Source of the DNA: Fodinicurvata sp. EGI_FJ10296 | GTDB lineage: Bacteria > Pseudomonadota > Alphaproteobacteria > DSM-16000 > Inquilinaceae | Direction of reading: 5' to 3' | DNA: 64,000 nucleotides | Assembly: GCF_040712075.1 (NCBI RefSeq) | Contig: NZ_JBFCVL010000002.1 | Span: 62,001-126,000, forward strand | In this document: one piece after another, positions 15,549-24,329 of the stretch | How positions within the stretch are numbered: the first letter of the stretch is position 1 | How the letters are laid out: each line of letters starts with the position of its first letter | Notes under the pieces: generated by a model | Told to the model about the DNA's origin: nothing | Database searches by the model: none | What the model saw: only the letters and a program-made list of their open reading frames with translations | Position numbers and translations under genes: made by a program

Positions 15549-17041
15549 GGGGCGTCGTCCTTGGTGTCGGAATCGGGGGCGGCATCGGGATCGGGAGCCG
15601 GGAGTTGCGGCTGGGCGAGGCCGGCCTGGCTCACCTTCCGGCCATCGGTGTCGAGCACCAGCCCCAGCGCGTCGGCCCGGGCATAGTCCTCGGCGATCTC
15701 GGCATCGATCTGGCCGGGGTCGTAGCCGCGCTCGGCGATCGCCTGGGTCCGGGACTTGAGACCGGCGCGGATCTGCTGGATTTCAGCGGCACTGTCGCGG
15801 CCGGGGTCGATCCAGTCCCAGCGCGGCGGCAGCCATTCGGCATAGCGCAGCCGACGGCGCGCCATGCGCCCGGCCGGCAGGGTCAGCGCCCCGGACAGAT
15901 CTCCGGTAGCCAGCCAGCGATGCCAGATCGGCCGACAGAGCTGGTGGACCAGCACCGAGAACTGGAACGACTGCATCCGGCGGCGGAAGTCGATCAGCGA
16001 CGTCCGGCTGTTGGAGTAGTTCGCCTTCAGCATATCGCCCGACACATAGGCGTAGGGCATGCGTACCGCCGCCGCGATCTGCGCCAGCGTGCGGTACTGG
16101 AACGGTTCGAAGCTCGACCCGCTTTCGGCCGGCTGGCTGAAGGTGACCTCTTCGCCCTCACCCAGCCGCTGGATCAGGCCCGGCGTCAGCGGCAGGAGCG
16201 GCATCGGCGCCGGCGCGGCGCCCGAATTGGCCGAGTCCGGTACCGAGCGTTCCTCGGGCTGCTCGTCATTGGCCGCCCGTTGCACGAAGGCGGTGAACAT
16301 GGCCGCCATCTTCTTGCGGTCGAGTTCGGCATCGTCATAGGCATCGAGCGTGAACAGCTTGACCACCGCCGGCGCCAGACGGCTGACGCCGCGGAGCTGG
16401 CCGACCTCGTCGGCATCGAAGACATGTATCATCTCTTCCGCCGGCACGCGCGCCGTCTCGGCCGCACTTGCCGCACCGAAGGCACCGCCCCCGCGCCCGG
16501 GATGATGACGATGGACGTGATAGGCGACCCGCCGGCCCTGGCCGTCGAACTCCACACCATTGCGCACCGCATTGCCGCCCGGCAGATCCTCCGACCTGTC
16601 GAGCGGGACCATTTCGGAAGGAACCAGCTGGATCTGCAGCGGCACCGCCAGCAAGTCCGGCGCCGGACGCGGGATGAAGCGCAGGAACACTTCGCCGGCC
16701 ACGAACACCTCGTGCGCCACCTGACGCTGCAGCCCGTAGAAGTCGGTCCGGCCGTCCGCGTCGGCCTCGTCGGTCCAGTAGCGCCACAGTTCCAGCAGCT
16801 GCTCGCGCTTGCGGCCCTTGGCCTCCGGGTTGGGCTTGATCCCCTCGCCGACCGCATGGGCCGCCCAGGCATCGGCGGCATTGGCGGCATAGCCGTTGTT
16901 GCGGACCAGCCAGCGCGCCCGCGCCAGGACGGTCGCCCCGGTCGCGGCGATCATCTCGTTGACATGCGCGCGGCTGGGCTGGAAGGCGCGCAGGCGCTGG
17001 CTTGCGCCGGCCGCCTCGAATCCGGGGGTGTGACCGGCCAT
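15545..17041 (-). CDS. portal protein (lambda B-like)
   Basis: This 498-residue protein starts MAGHTPGFEAAGASQRLRAF. Family features include the N-terminal NEMIAATGATVLARARWLVR NNGYAANA segment, the central MIHVFDADEVGQLRGVSRLAP (the VxQvRGvPxlap motif) and AAVRMPYAYVSGDMLKANYS NSRTSLIDFRR. It forms the dodecameric DNA entry ring and attaches the terminase. It starts right after the gpW-like gene and ends in the protease ATGA overlap. Confidence 0.93.
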   Translation of the reverse strand: MAGHTPGFEAAGASQRLRAFQPSRAHVNEMIAATGATVLARARWLVRNNGYAANAADAWAAHAVGEGIKPNPEAKGRKREQLLELWRYWTDEADADGRTDFYGLQRQVAHEVFVAGEVFLRFIPRPAPDLLAVPLQIQLVPSEMVPLDRSEDLPGGNAVRNGVEFDGQGRRVAYHVHRHHPGRGGGAFGAASAAETARVPAEEMIHVFDADEVGQLRGVSRLAPAVVKLFTLDAYDDAELDRKKMAAMFTAFVQRAANDEQPEERSVPDSANSGAAPAPMPLLPLTPGLIQRLGEGEEVTFSQPAESGSSFEPFQYRTLAQIAAAVRMPYAYVSGDMLKANYSNSRTSLIDFRRRMQSFQFSVLVHQLCRPIWHRWLATGDLSGALTLPAGRMARRRLRYAEWLPPRWDWIDPGRDSAAEIQQIRAGLKSRTQAIAERGYDPGQIDAEIAEDYARADALGLVLDTDGRKVSQAGLAQPQLPAPDPDAAPDSDTKDDAP

Positions 17042-17260
17042 CTACAGCCCCTTCCCGATATAGACCGCGCGGTCGAATCGCGGCCGGCCCCGGCCCTCGG
17101 TGCGGGCGATACGATCATCGAGGTCGCGGATGGCCCGGGCGAGGTCCTCGTCGGACCGGAACTGGGTGTCCTTGTTGCCGTGCTTGACCCGGGACGCCCC
17201 GCCGTAACGGATTCCGGCCAGGCGGGCGCGCCGCGCTTTCAGCTCGTCCAGCGATTCCAT
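17042..17260 (-). CDS. small head-tail joining protein (lambda W-like)
   Basis: This 72-residue basic protein starts MESLDELKARRARLAGIRYG. Its helix-turn-helix hairpin with GGASRVKHGNKDTQFRSDED LARAIRDLDDRI fits the gpW-like connector family between terminase large subunit and portal. Its stop at 17042 directly adjoins the portal ATG at 17041. The longer upstream frame is a shadow of the terminase. Confidence 0.75.
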   Translation of the reverse strand: MESLDELKARRARLAGIRYGGASRVKHGNKDTQFRSDEDLARAIRDLDDRIARTEGRGRPRFDRAVYIGKGL

Positions 17261-17283
17261 GGATGCCTCGTCAGGAAAGGTGG

Positions 17284-19317
17284 TCAATAGGTGCTGTAAA
17301 CAGCCTGCCCGGCCGTTGATGGCGGGCGCACGGGCTTGATCAGCCCGGCTTTGCGTTTGGGGGTCGGCGCCGCGTTGCCGTCCGGCGTCGACGTCTCGCC
17401 CGCGTCCGGTGCCGGATCCGCGATGGCCGCGCCGGGCGGCAGCGGTTCGCATTCGCCGGCGGCATCCCGGATCTGGCTTTCCAGCCGCGCCCAGATCCGC
17501 TCCTGCCATCGATCGGCACCCAGGATCGCCGCCGCCGCCCGGGCATAGACCCGGCAGTCCAGTGTCTCGTTTCGGTCGCGGCGCTTCTGCCATTGCAGCT
17601 TGCCGTGGCGCCCCTTGGTGCGGACCAGTTCCTCGGCCACCAGCTGCTTGAGTGGTTCGGCGCCGATATGCCGGGGGACATGCACCGTGCCCGGCGGATC
17701 GACGACGCCCTCGGCGCGTTCCTCCTCTGTCGGCCGCGCCAGGCGCAGCCAGTCATAGGTCTCGACCTTGAACGCGCTGGAGGCGACCTTCCACAGCCGG
17801 ACGCCCCGGCGGCGCTTGACCCCGGCTTCGGTCACGTCGACATAGGTCGGCCCCCAGACCGGCACGACCTGGCTGAAACTGTCGATCCCCTTGACGGCGA
17901 TGATCTTGCCCGACCGCCGCCGGCGCACATAGGCGTAGACGGCATTGGTGAACTCGCCACTGTCGATGGCGGTCATGGCGGCTTTCAACGGCGCACCGTC
18001 GGCCGTCACCCAGTTGCGATCCAGATACGCGGTCAGCGCGTCCCAGGCCTCCGGCGTGTGCGGGCCGTGATCGATGACGTGATGGTCGAGCCACCAGGAC
18101 TCCAGCCCCCGCCCCCAGCCCCAGACCGAGAGTTCCAGCCGGTCGCCCTGGACGTCGACCCCGATCGTGATGACCAGGACGCCCGCCGGTACGGCCGCCG
18201 CCCACTCTTCCCGGCGATCATAGAGCCGTTCCCATTCCGGGGCTTCGCCCTTGACCTGGAAGGTCAGGCCGAGCGCGGTGTTGAAGAATACCTTGCGGCC
18301 CTCGTCGGTGGTCGCGGCTTCCCATTTGCGCGCCAGATCGGCCCAGCTTTCCCAGCCGGCGGGGCTGTAGAGCGCATTGATGTGATAGCCGGCCGTCGCC
18401 GGATCGTTGCATTCCGCCGTCGCCCGCCAGACGCCGTCAGCCAGCATCGCCGTCTTGTGGCGTTCCGGGATCAGCGTGCCGCAGTCCGCGCAGGCATAAG
18501 CCGCCGTCTCCGGTCGACCCGGATCCCAGCGCAGCTGCGCGAACACCAGATGCTGGCAATGGCCGCAGTCGGGGCACGGCACGAAGTAGCGCCGCTGGTC
18601 CGAAGCCTCGTATTCGCTCTCGATCTTCGACGCCCCGGTGATTGTCGGCGACGACACCAGGAACACCTTACGCCGGGCCCGGTACGTCTTGGTGCGGACC
18701 TCGGCGATCTGGACCGGGTCGCCCTCGTCGTCGACGTCGCCCGGATAGGCGTCGACCTCGTCGAGCATCAGATAGCGCGCCGGCATCGAGCGCAGCGCCG
18801 AGGCCGAATTCGCGCCCGTCAGCACCAGCACCCCGCCGGGGAATTCCTTGGACAGTTCGGTATTGCCGCTGTCGCGCTCCCGTGGCGGGCGGATCAGCTC
18901 CGACAGCACCGGCGTTTCCTCGATCAGCGGCTTGATTCGTTGGCGGCCGTTGCGCTTGGCCATCTGGACGGTGGGCGACACGGCCATCATCGGCCCGGGC
19001 GCGCGGTGGACGACATAGCCGATCCAGTTGTTCCCGGCCTCGGTGCCGCCGACCTGGGACGATTTCATCAGGATGATCCGCTGCACCGGGCTGGTGGTCG
19101 ACAGTTGATCCATGATCTCGCGCAGATACGGCGTGCGCCCGGTATCCCAGCGGCCCGGCTCGGCGCTCGCCCGGCTGGACAGCCGGCGATACTGCTCGGC
19201 CCATTCGGTCACCGTCACACGCGGTTCCGGGCGCACGCCCCGGACCGCCGCCTTCAGCAGCGAGTCGACATCCGCCAGCGCCGGGTCGGTCCCGCTATCC
19301 CATGTCAAATTCAGCAT
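17284..19317 (-). CDS. terminase large subunit (GpA-like)
   Basis: This 677-residue protein starts MLNLTWDSGTDPALADVDSL. It has the GpA ATPase region with RIILMKSSQVGGTEAGNN (Walker A-like, about residues 80 to 97), Walker B RYLMLDEVDAYPG, and a Cys finger CPDCGHC...CADCG. The nuclease domain has ITIGVDVQGDRLELSVWGW. It packages DNA and cleaves at cos in lambda-like phages. ATG 19317 overlaps the small subunit gene by 23 nt. The C-terminal 60 residues are Pro/Asp-rich. Confidence 0.93.
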   Translation of the reverse strand: MLNLTWDSGTDPALADVDSLLKAAVRGVRPEPRVTVTEWAEQYRRLSSRASAEPGRWDTGRTPYLREIMDQLSTTSPVQRIILMKSSQVGGTEAGNNWIGYVVHRAPGPMMAVSPTVQMAKRNGRQRIKPLIEETPVLSELIRPPRERDSGNTELSKEFPGGVLVLTGANSASALRSMPARYLMLDEVDAYPGDVDDEGDPVQIAEVRTKTYRARRKVFLVSSPTITGASKIESEYEASDQRRYFVPCPDCGHCQHLVFAQLRWDPGRPETAAYACADCGTLIPERHKTAMLADGVWRATAECNDPATAGYHINALYSPAGWESWADLARKWEAATTDEGRKVFFNTALGLTFQVKGEAPEWERLYDRREEWAAAVPAGVLVITIGVDVQGDRLELSVWGWGRGLESWWLDHHVIDHGPHTPEAWDALTAYLDRNWVTADGAPLKAAMTAIDSGEFTNAVYAYVRRRRSGKIIAVKGIDSFSQVVPVWGPTYVDVTEAGVKRRRGVRLWKVASSAFKVETYDWLRLARPTEEERAEGVVDPPGTVHVPRHIGAEPLKQLVAEELVRTKGRHGKLQWQKRRDRNETLDCRVYARAAAAILGADRWQERIWARLESQIRDAAGECEPLPPGAAIADPAPDAGETSTPDGNAAPTPKRKAGLIKPVRPPSTAGQAVYSTY

Positions 19318-19924
19318 CGGCCAGCGATTCCAGATGATCGTGGAGGACCCGTTCCAGGGCGACCACCAGCGGGCCTTCGGCCACGCCCAGCTCGGCGGCC
19401 AGCGGCCCGGCAATGCGCGCGGGCAGATTGACCAGGGCATCGCGGTGCTGGCGCAGGACGGAGAACAACAGCTTCTCCGCCGCCGCGCGGCTCACCAGCG
19501 TGCCGCAGGTCTGGTCATAGTCGAGCTGGGCCTTCTTGGCCTTGAACAGTTCGGTCGCCGTCTTGGCCCGCAGATAGGCGGTGGCGGCATCCTCACCACC
19601 GGCAATCGTCGGCAGTCTGACCGCGTCCGGGTCGAGCGCGTCGCCGACCGCCTCGACGACCGCTGCCGGCGGATGATCCGGAGGCGCCGCCTGCCCCCGT
19701 CGCTGCTTGCCGGCAAAGCCCGAGCCGGGACTGGCCGCGGCGCCTGCCTCGTAGGCCGGATTGACCGTTGCGCCGCGCCGGGCCAGCGACGCCTCGACGT
19801 CGATCGACCCGTCGGGATGCAGGACCAGCCGCCCGGCCTTCTTGTCCTTGCCGACCATGGCCGCGCTGACGCCGGCGGCGTCGGCGTATTCGCGCACGCT
19901 GGCGCCTTGTCGCTGTCGGGCCAT
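19295..19924 (-). CDS. terminase small subunit (Nu1-like)
   Basis: This 209-residue protein starts MARQRQGASVREYADAAGVS, which gives an N-terminal winged HTH region (YADAAGVSAAMVGKDKKAG) for cos binding. Later residues (YLRAKTATELFKAKKAQLDY DQ) form the dimerisation/large-subunit-binding helix. Length fits the Nu1 family (about 180 to 210). The upstream non-coding block holds palindromes that could be its binding sites. Confidence 0.85.
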   Translation of the reverse strand: MARQRQGASVREYADAAGVSAAMVGKDKKAGRLVLHPDGSIDVEASLARRGATVNPAYEAGAAASPGSGFAGKQRRGQAAPPDHPPAAVVEAVGDALDPDAVRLPTIAGGEDAATAYLRAKTATELFKAKKAQLDYDQTCGTLVSRAAAEKLLFSVLRQHRDALVNLPARIAGPLAAELGVAEGPLVVALERVLHDHLESLADAEFDMG

Positions 19925-20229
19925 GGATCGGGATCATCCCTTCAAGGGGCGCCCTCGGCTGTCCGGTCACCGCTGTTCACCTGGGGTGTACACCCAACTG
20001 TTCACTGTTCACCGGTGTACACCTGCGGTGGACACTTTTTTGCCCACAAAATCAATGATTTGGCCGATGCTTAGGTTTCGAGTGTACAGTTTTGTCAACC
20101 GAAATTCGGGGCCTGGAAGCACCGAAAACCCGCAGTCGCACCCCCGCACCTGCCGACCCGGCCCGGGAGTACCTGAAGGGGTGGGGCCCCCCGGGCGCCC
20201 CTATACCCCCTGGGCGGCCCCCGGCCCGG
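19925..20229. promoter_or_regulatory. non-coding region upstream of terminase genes: candidate cos / terminase-binding or operator region
   Basis: 305 nt without a credible gene. It holds two perfect palindromes, GGGTGTACACCC (19984 to 19995) and GGTGTACACC (20014 to 20023), 29 nt apart, a degenerate third copy GGTGGACAC at 20027, and GTGTAC at 20082. The octamer CTGTTCAC occurs at 19973, 19998 and 20005. A GC-only tract around 20179 to 20225 has G- and C-runs that could form the cohesive-end site. In lambda, cos lies directly before nu1, which matches this position. A late promoter is also possible here. Function is inferred. Confidence 0.45.
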
Positions 20230-20871
20230 CTAAGGGCGGCGGTTGCGCGCGGCGGCCCGCGCATGGGCAGCAGCCAGGCCCTGTTTCTGGGCGGCGCGGT
20301 CGGCCATGTAGAGTTCGCGGTCGATCTCGCGCGACAGGGCGCGCGGCAGGCGGTCGGCCACGACGGCGGCGAAGGTCTCCTCGACATGATCCTCGACCAT
20401 GGCGCTCGGGATGCTCGGGCCATACAACTCGCGGATCTTCAGGCGGCCGACCTTCTTGCCGCCGCCCCCGACAACGCGGGCGCGAGTGAAGATGCCGACA
20501 TGGCCATTGGTCATCATGGCAACAAACGCCCGGTCGAATTTCTTGCTCTGGCCATAGGCCTTGCCCCGCACCCCCGTCTCGGTCTGGCGTACCCGCTTGG
20601 CGGCCTGATGGAGCGGGAGCGGACGGCCGGTACCGGTGACGGTCGAGACCGGATCATCCGGCGAGGCGTTCTTCAGTTCCATCGCCCGGCGGACGCCGCC
20701 GACCTTCAGCCCCGTGAACTTGGCCACATCGCGGGAGACATGCGTGCGCACCGTCCGCGCCGTCGCCGTAACCGCCCGGCTGATCGCCCGCTTCGCCCGG
20801 TACGGATCCAGCACGGCATGGGCCGAATCAAGCTGCGCGGCGACGCTGATATCGAAATCGGGACGGGACAC
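20230..20871 (-). CDS. prophage minor tail protein Z-like
   Basis: This 213-residue protein starts MSRPDFDISVAAQLDSAHAV. The pattern KRAISRAVTATARTVRTHVS, LKVGGVRRAMELKNASPDD and FDRAFVAMMTNGHVGIFTR ARV matches the GPZ (prophage minor tail protein Z) family. Its unusual place is upstream of the terminase genes rather than in the head-tail joining region. It lies on the same strand as the late genes, and the region between holds the candidate cos site. Confidence 0.75.
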   Translation of the reverse strand: MSRPDFDISVAAQLDSAHAVLDPYRAKRAISRAVTATARTVRTHVSRDVAKFTGLKVGGVRRAMELKNASPDDPVSTVTGTGRPLPLHQAAKRVRQTETGVRGKAYGQSKKFDRAFVAMMTNGHVGIFTRARVVGGGGKKVGRLKIRELYGPSIPSAMVEDHVEETFAAVVADRLPRALSREIDRELYMADRAAQKQGLAAAHARAAARNRRP

Positions 20872-20981
20872 CGTTGGGGCTCCATCGTGAACGACAAAGC
20901 CCGCTCGGGGCTGCCGGCGGGCTTCAATGTTTCGTATTGCGATGATGGAGAAATGCTACTTTTTGGCCGTACGGCTGTCAA

Positions 20982-20998
20982 CTGCTACGTTTTGTTCC
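20982..20998 (+). repeat. target site duplication, left copy (17 bp)
   Basis: CTGCTACGTTTTGTTCC immediately before the left end of the insertion sequence; an identical copy follows the right end. An extra matching A precedes the copy but is also the last base of the element's right end, so 17 bp is the minimal duplication. Confidence 0.85.
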
Positions 20999-22376
20999 TG
21001 TCGGTGACACGTGATCTGTCCGTGGTTTGTAACAAGTGATCTGTCCGGTTTAATGGCCACCCTTGGCATTGAGGTGTGGGCGCATGAGACGGACGGAGGT
21101 GTTGCAAGGGATCCGGGAGATGCGGTTCGAGGAAATCAGAGATCGCTTTGTCGGTGGTCGTTTGAGTTCGGCGGAAGCGGCCGAATGGCTTGGGGTAACG
21201 GAGCGGACGTTCCGCCGCCATCGTGCTCGGTTTGAGTCGGAAGGTCCTTCAGGGCTCTTGGACCGTCGCCTGGGCAAAGTGAGCCCGCATCGGATCGGCG
21301 CGGATGAAGTGGATCGGGTGGTATCGCTGTATCGGGATCGTTATGGCGGGTGGACGGTGAAGCACTTCCATGAGCGGGCTCGCGAGAAGCACGGTCTGAC
21401 GGCCAGCTATGGCTGGACGAAAAGTGTTTTGCAGGCCTCGGGTTTGGTTCGTCCGGCGGCGAGGCGTTCAGCCCACCGCAAGAAGCGAGCGCGCAAGCCG
21501 GTCCCGGGAATGATGTTGCACCAGGACGGCTCTCGACACCTTTGGGTAGCGGATCTGGGGCGGCAGATAGATCTGATCGTGACGCTGGATGATGCGACCA
21601 GTACGATCTATTCGGCGTTTCTGGTGGACGAGGAGGGAACGGCTTCCAGCTTCAGGGGTGTGCAGCAAACCATTCTTGGCCACGGCTTGTTCTGTTCCCT
21701 CTACACCGACCGGGGAAGCCATTATTTCTACACGCCCAAGGCCGGAGAAGCGGTCGATAAAACCCGCCTGACCCAATTTGGCCGCGCCCTGAAGCAGTTG
21801 GGCATCCGCCATATTCCGGCTTATTCGCCGGAGGCGCGAGGCCGGTCGGAACGCATGTTCGCGACCCTGCAAGACCGTCTGGTGAAGGAGCTGGCCGATG
21901 CCGGGATAACAACGATCGAGGCGGCGAACCGGTTTATCGAAGACATCTATCTGCCGGCACACAACCAGCGCTTTGCCGTTGAGGCAACAGAGCCAGGCAC
22001 CGCACTGTTGCCGTGGGCGGGCGCCGATCTTTCGGAGATTCTCTGCCTGCAGGACGACCGCATCGTCGGCAATGACAACACCGTCAGCTATGGCAAGCTC
22101 AAACTCCAGATCGAACCCAGCCCATGGCGGGCGCATTTCGTAAAGACGACCGTTCAGGTTCGGCGCTATGCCGACGATACCATCGCGATCTTCTACGGGC
22201 CGAGATGCATCGGGCGCTATTGTCCGGATGGCACATTGATCGGCCACCAGGAGCAGGCGGCGTGACACGCTTCCACGCCGCCGATCCGGTCCGGGGGCAT
22301 GCCCCCGGACCGGATCGTGAACGAAGCGGACAATTGACGTGTTACAAAAGCCGGACAACTTAGCTTGTTACCGACA
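20999..22376 (+). mobile_element. insertion sequence of the ISNCY / IS1202 type, 1378 bp
   Basis: The left end starts TGTCGGTGACACGTGATC and the right end, read inward, starts TGTCGGTAACAAGCTAAG; the match continues for about 48 nt with scattered differences. Each end contains two tandem copies of a unit like GTAACAAGTGATCTGTCCG, likely transposase-binding sites. One transposase gene fills the element. A 17-bp duplication flanks it. Long duplications are known for IS1202. The element appears intact. Confidence 0.85.
21084..22265 (+). CDS. ISNCY-family DDE transposase
   Basis: This 393-residue protein starts MRRTEVLQGIREMRFEEIRD. It has an N-terminal HTH (LSSAEAAEWLGVTERTFRRH) and a DDE catalytic core: Asp in LHQDGSRHLW or LIVTLDDATS, Asp in SLYTDRGSHYF, and Glu in EARGRSERMFATLQ. 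The C-terminal segment has NDNTVSYGKLKLQI. All expected catalytic regions are present and the frame is uninterrupted, so the element may be active. A TTG start at 21063 would add seven residues but is less likely. Confidence 0.88.
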   Translation: MRRTEVLQGIREMRFEEIRDRFVGGRLSSAEAAEWLGVTERTFRRHRARFESEGPSGLLDRRLGKVSPHRIGADEVDRVVSLYRDRYGGWTVKHFHERAREKHGLTASYGWTKSVLQASGLVRPAARRSAHRKKRARKPVPGMMLHQDGSRHLWVADLGRQIDLIVTLDDATSTIYSAFLVDEEGTASSFRGVQQTILGHGLFCSLYTDRGSHYFYTPKAGEAVDKTRLTQFGRALKQLGIRHIPAYSPEARGRSERMFATLQDRLVKELADAGITTIEAANRFIEDIYLPAHNQRFAVEATEPGTALLPWAGADLSEILCLQDDRIVGNDNTVSYGKLKLQIEPSPWRAHFVKTTVQVRRYADDTIAIFYGPRCIGRYCPDGTLIGHQEQAA

Positions 22377-22393
22377 CTGCTACGTTTTGTTCC
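22377..22393 (+). repeat. target site duplication, right copy (17 bp)
   Basis: CTGCTACGTTTTGTTCC directly follows the right end of the insertion sequence. It contains the stop codon of the HNH-like gene read on the minus strand, so the insertion left that gene complete. Confidence 0.85.
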
Positions 22394-23075
22394 AATCGGG
22401 AACCAGCGCATTGATCTCGACCGAGTCGTAAATAACCATTCTTATCAATAAACTATTACCACAGTAAATAAAATATCTAAACAACCATGGACAATCTGAA
22501 TTAAACTGAACGTGACATTCTAATAATCTCGAAAGGCTTTCAATCTTCTCGTATTTTTCATCATTATAAATTGAACCACCATTTTCATTCTTAAATATAT
22601 TACTCGCGATTATCCATCTTTGAGGTAATATTTTATCGGCTGTCTCATTAAAATATATTCCGGATGCAATACAGGACACAACCATATCGAAATTATCTCT
22701 ATTAACTCTGAATGCCAAAGTTTTTTTGCCATTATTTATTATAATTTTATTATCTTTGAATACCTTATCATGGAACGTTTTACTTTCTACTAGCCTTTTT
22801 ATTCGCTTTTTGGCAATATTTTCAACTGCAGAGTTATTTTTGAATTTTGCTGCAGATACTATTTGATATATAAAAACCTCATCTAAGCTAGCTTTTTTGT
22901 TATTATGTTCATCACAAGAAGGTACCGTTTTCATCACCAAACTTCTAAATTTGTTATACCCTATTGGGGCATTTCTCATATCTGGAAATAAACCTTTGGG
23001 CGGGATATGCTCTCTTCCAATACCTATTTTATCGCAACAATAACATGTTTTATTGATTTTCGATTTTTTTCCCAT
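22380..23075 (-). CDS. AT-rich HNH-like zinc-finger protein (cargo gene)
   Basis: This 231-residue protein starts MGKKSKINKTCYCCDKIGIG. It has the layout of an HNH / His-Me finger domain at its N terminus: CYCC (Cys pair), REHIPPKGLFPD (His) and VPSCDEHNNKKASLDEVF (Cys and His pair). The remaining 150 residues are not recognised. The gene is strongly AT-rich against about 65 percent GC around it. Its TAG stop lies in the target duplication of the adjacent insertion sequence. It may be a restriction-type nuclease or a moron; no partner modification gene is visible. Confidence 0.7.
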   Translation of the reverse strand: MGKKSKINKTCYCCDKIGIGREHIPPKGLFPDMRNAPIGYNKFRSLVMKTVPSCDEHNNKKASLDEVFIYQIVSAAKFKNNSAVENIAKKRIKRLVESKTFHDKVFKDNKIIINNGKKTLAFRVNRDNFDMVVSCIASGIYFNETADKILPQRWIIASNIFKNENGGSIYNDEKYEKIESLSRLLECHVQFNSDCPWLFRYFIYCGNSLLIRMVIYDSVEINALVPDWNKT

Positions 23076-23116
23076 TGGTGGAAATCCACTAACGTTTTTG
23101 GATGAACGCGCCGGTA

Positions 23117-23665
23117 CTAAACAAACCGCGCAAGCGCGCTCAGAGCATGCCGCAAGGTGACCATGCCTGCAACTTCGGCGGGCCGGCCGGAATAGCCATT
23201 GCCCGTTGCCCAGCCGCTGGCTGTGTCGCCGAGCCCACAAACCCGGATGAGCACCGGCGACAGTTCCGGCCCGACGCATCTCAACGCGTCCAGGACGTCC
23301 CTGTGCGCTTCTGACTGGTTCCAGGTGATTTCCGCAGGCCGGTTGCCGCAATCGACCCGCAGCTTCGCCGGATCGAGCGCAGCGGCCCCTGGAGCGAGCT
23401 TCATGGACTGATAGCGCCTCCGCAGCCAGTCGCCGGCATCGAACTGTTCCTGCGTGATCTGGCCGCGCGACAGGTACCGATCGAGGGGGCCGTGATTGGC
23501 AACGCGCCGCCGATTGATGCCGGGAATGTCGCTGGCTTCCTCGACGAACTTGTCGCCGTGGTTCCAGCGCTCCGCCGGTCCGGTGTCGCGCGGCAGTGCG
23601 CCCGGAATGCCCGGGGCGGTGTCGGCGATGCGCTGTTTGCGGCTCTTGGTCTTGGTCTTGGCCAT
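23117..23665 (-). CDS. DUF6456-domain protein, probable phage regulator
   Basis: This 182-residue protein starts MAKTKTKSRKQRIADTAPGI. The C-terminal region has QITQEQFDAGDWLRRRYQSM, VLDALRCVGPELSPVLIRVC and a final HALSALARFV, which is the DUF6456 pattern common in Alphaproteobacteria and their phages, often fused to HTH domains. It is the last gene of the early run before the late head genes, a typical place for a late-gene activator. That role is inferred from position. Confidence 0.7.
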   Translation of the reverse strand: MAKTKTKSRKQRIADTAPGIPGALPRDTGPAERWNHGDKFVEEASDIPGINRRRVANHGPLDRYLSRGQITQEQFDAGDWLRRRYQSMKLAPGAAALDPAKLRVDCGNRPAEITWNQSEAHRDVLDALRCVGPELSPVLIRVCGLGDTASGWATGNGYSGRPAEVAGMVTLRHALSALARFV

Positions 23666-23736
23666 GGTGTCGGTCTCTGGCGTTTGCGGCAGTCGAAGCG
23701 TTCATGATCGGATCGCCGGCAGTCTGCCGGCTGGGG

Positions 23737-24258
23737 TCAATTCCGGTCCGTATGCGGCTTACGGATATCGTAGGCGATCGGTTCTGGAGAGCCCGGAGGA
23801 GAACCCATTCGCTGAACTCGGCGGACACGCCATTCGCGAACCATGCTCGACAGTTCTTCGGCTCGCTTTACGCCGTGTGATTTGAAAACAGCGAGTGCGG
23901 CCCCAAAGCCCTGATCGTACCCTCGGCGATAGCTTTGCTCTTCGCCCAAAGTCTGGCTGCCGCTGTCTCTGCGAAACTCCGGATCATCCGGCGCCAACAG
24001 GTTCGCCCTGAATGTTCTGGGGCTGCCATCCGACTCAAAAATCCGCGCCCAACGATGCCGGGCACAAAGTTCGATCAAGGTATATTCGACGTTCTCCGGC
24101 TTTTCGCCATAGACCTCGAAGCGCTCGACGAATTCCCGGATCAGTTCAGCCGGTGCGTTCAGTTCTTCCAGAGATTGCAGGACAGTTCGATAGGAAAGAC
24201 TTTCAGGCATGGATGATGAACCTTCGTGCTTTGGGAAAGATTCGGCCCCGGCAGTCAT
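23737..24258 (-). CDS. hypothetical protein between origin-like region and late regulator
   Basis: This 173-residue protein starts MTAGAESFPKHEGSSSMPES. A central segment (EQSYRRGYDQGFGAALAVFK) and the C-terminal MVREWRVRRVQRMGSPPGSP are basic. A second start at 24210 (MPESLSYRTVLQSLEELNAP) is equally plausible. No known domain was recognised. It lies between the primase and the DUF6456 gene on the early strand. Confidence 0.6.
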   Translation of the reverse strand: MTAGAESFPKHEGSSSMPESLSYRTVLQSLEELNAPAELIREFVERFEVYGEKPENVEYTLIELCARHRWARIFESDGSPRTFRANLLAPDDPEFRRDSGSQTLGEEQSYRRGYDQGFGAALAVFKSHGVKRAEELSSMVREWRVRRVQRMGSPPGSPEPIAYDIRKPHTDRN

Positions 24259-24329
24259 GCCATATGGCCTTGCAAGGGATGCCGGGTGGGGGAAATCGGG
24301 CGAATCTGGCAGGCTTCCGGGGCGTTGCG

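Noticed and set aside
17593-19431. A 612-codon plus-strand open frame opposite the terminase genes
   Set aside because: It is the complement of a high-GC coding sequence, with a biased Arg/Asp/Gly/His composition and no ribosome site. The same holds for the long plus-strand frames at 134 to 1186, 1927 to 2412, 2442 to 3599, 4159 to 5649, 12,893 to 14,254 and 15,539 to 17,290.
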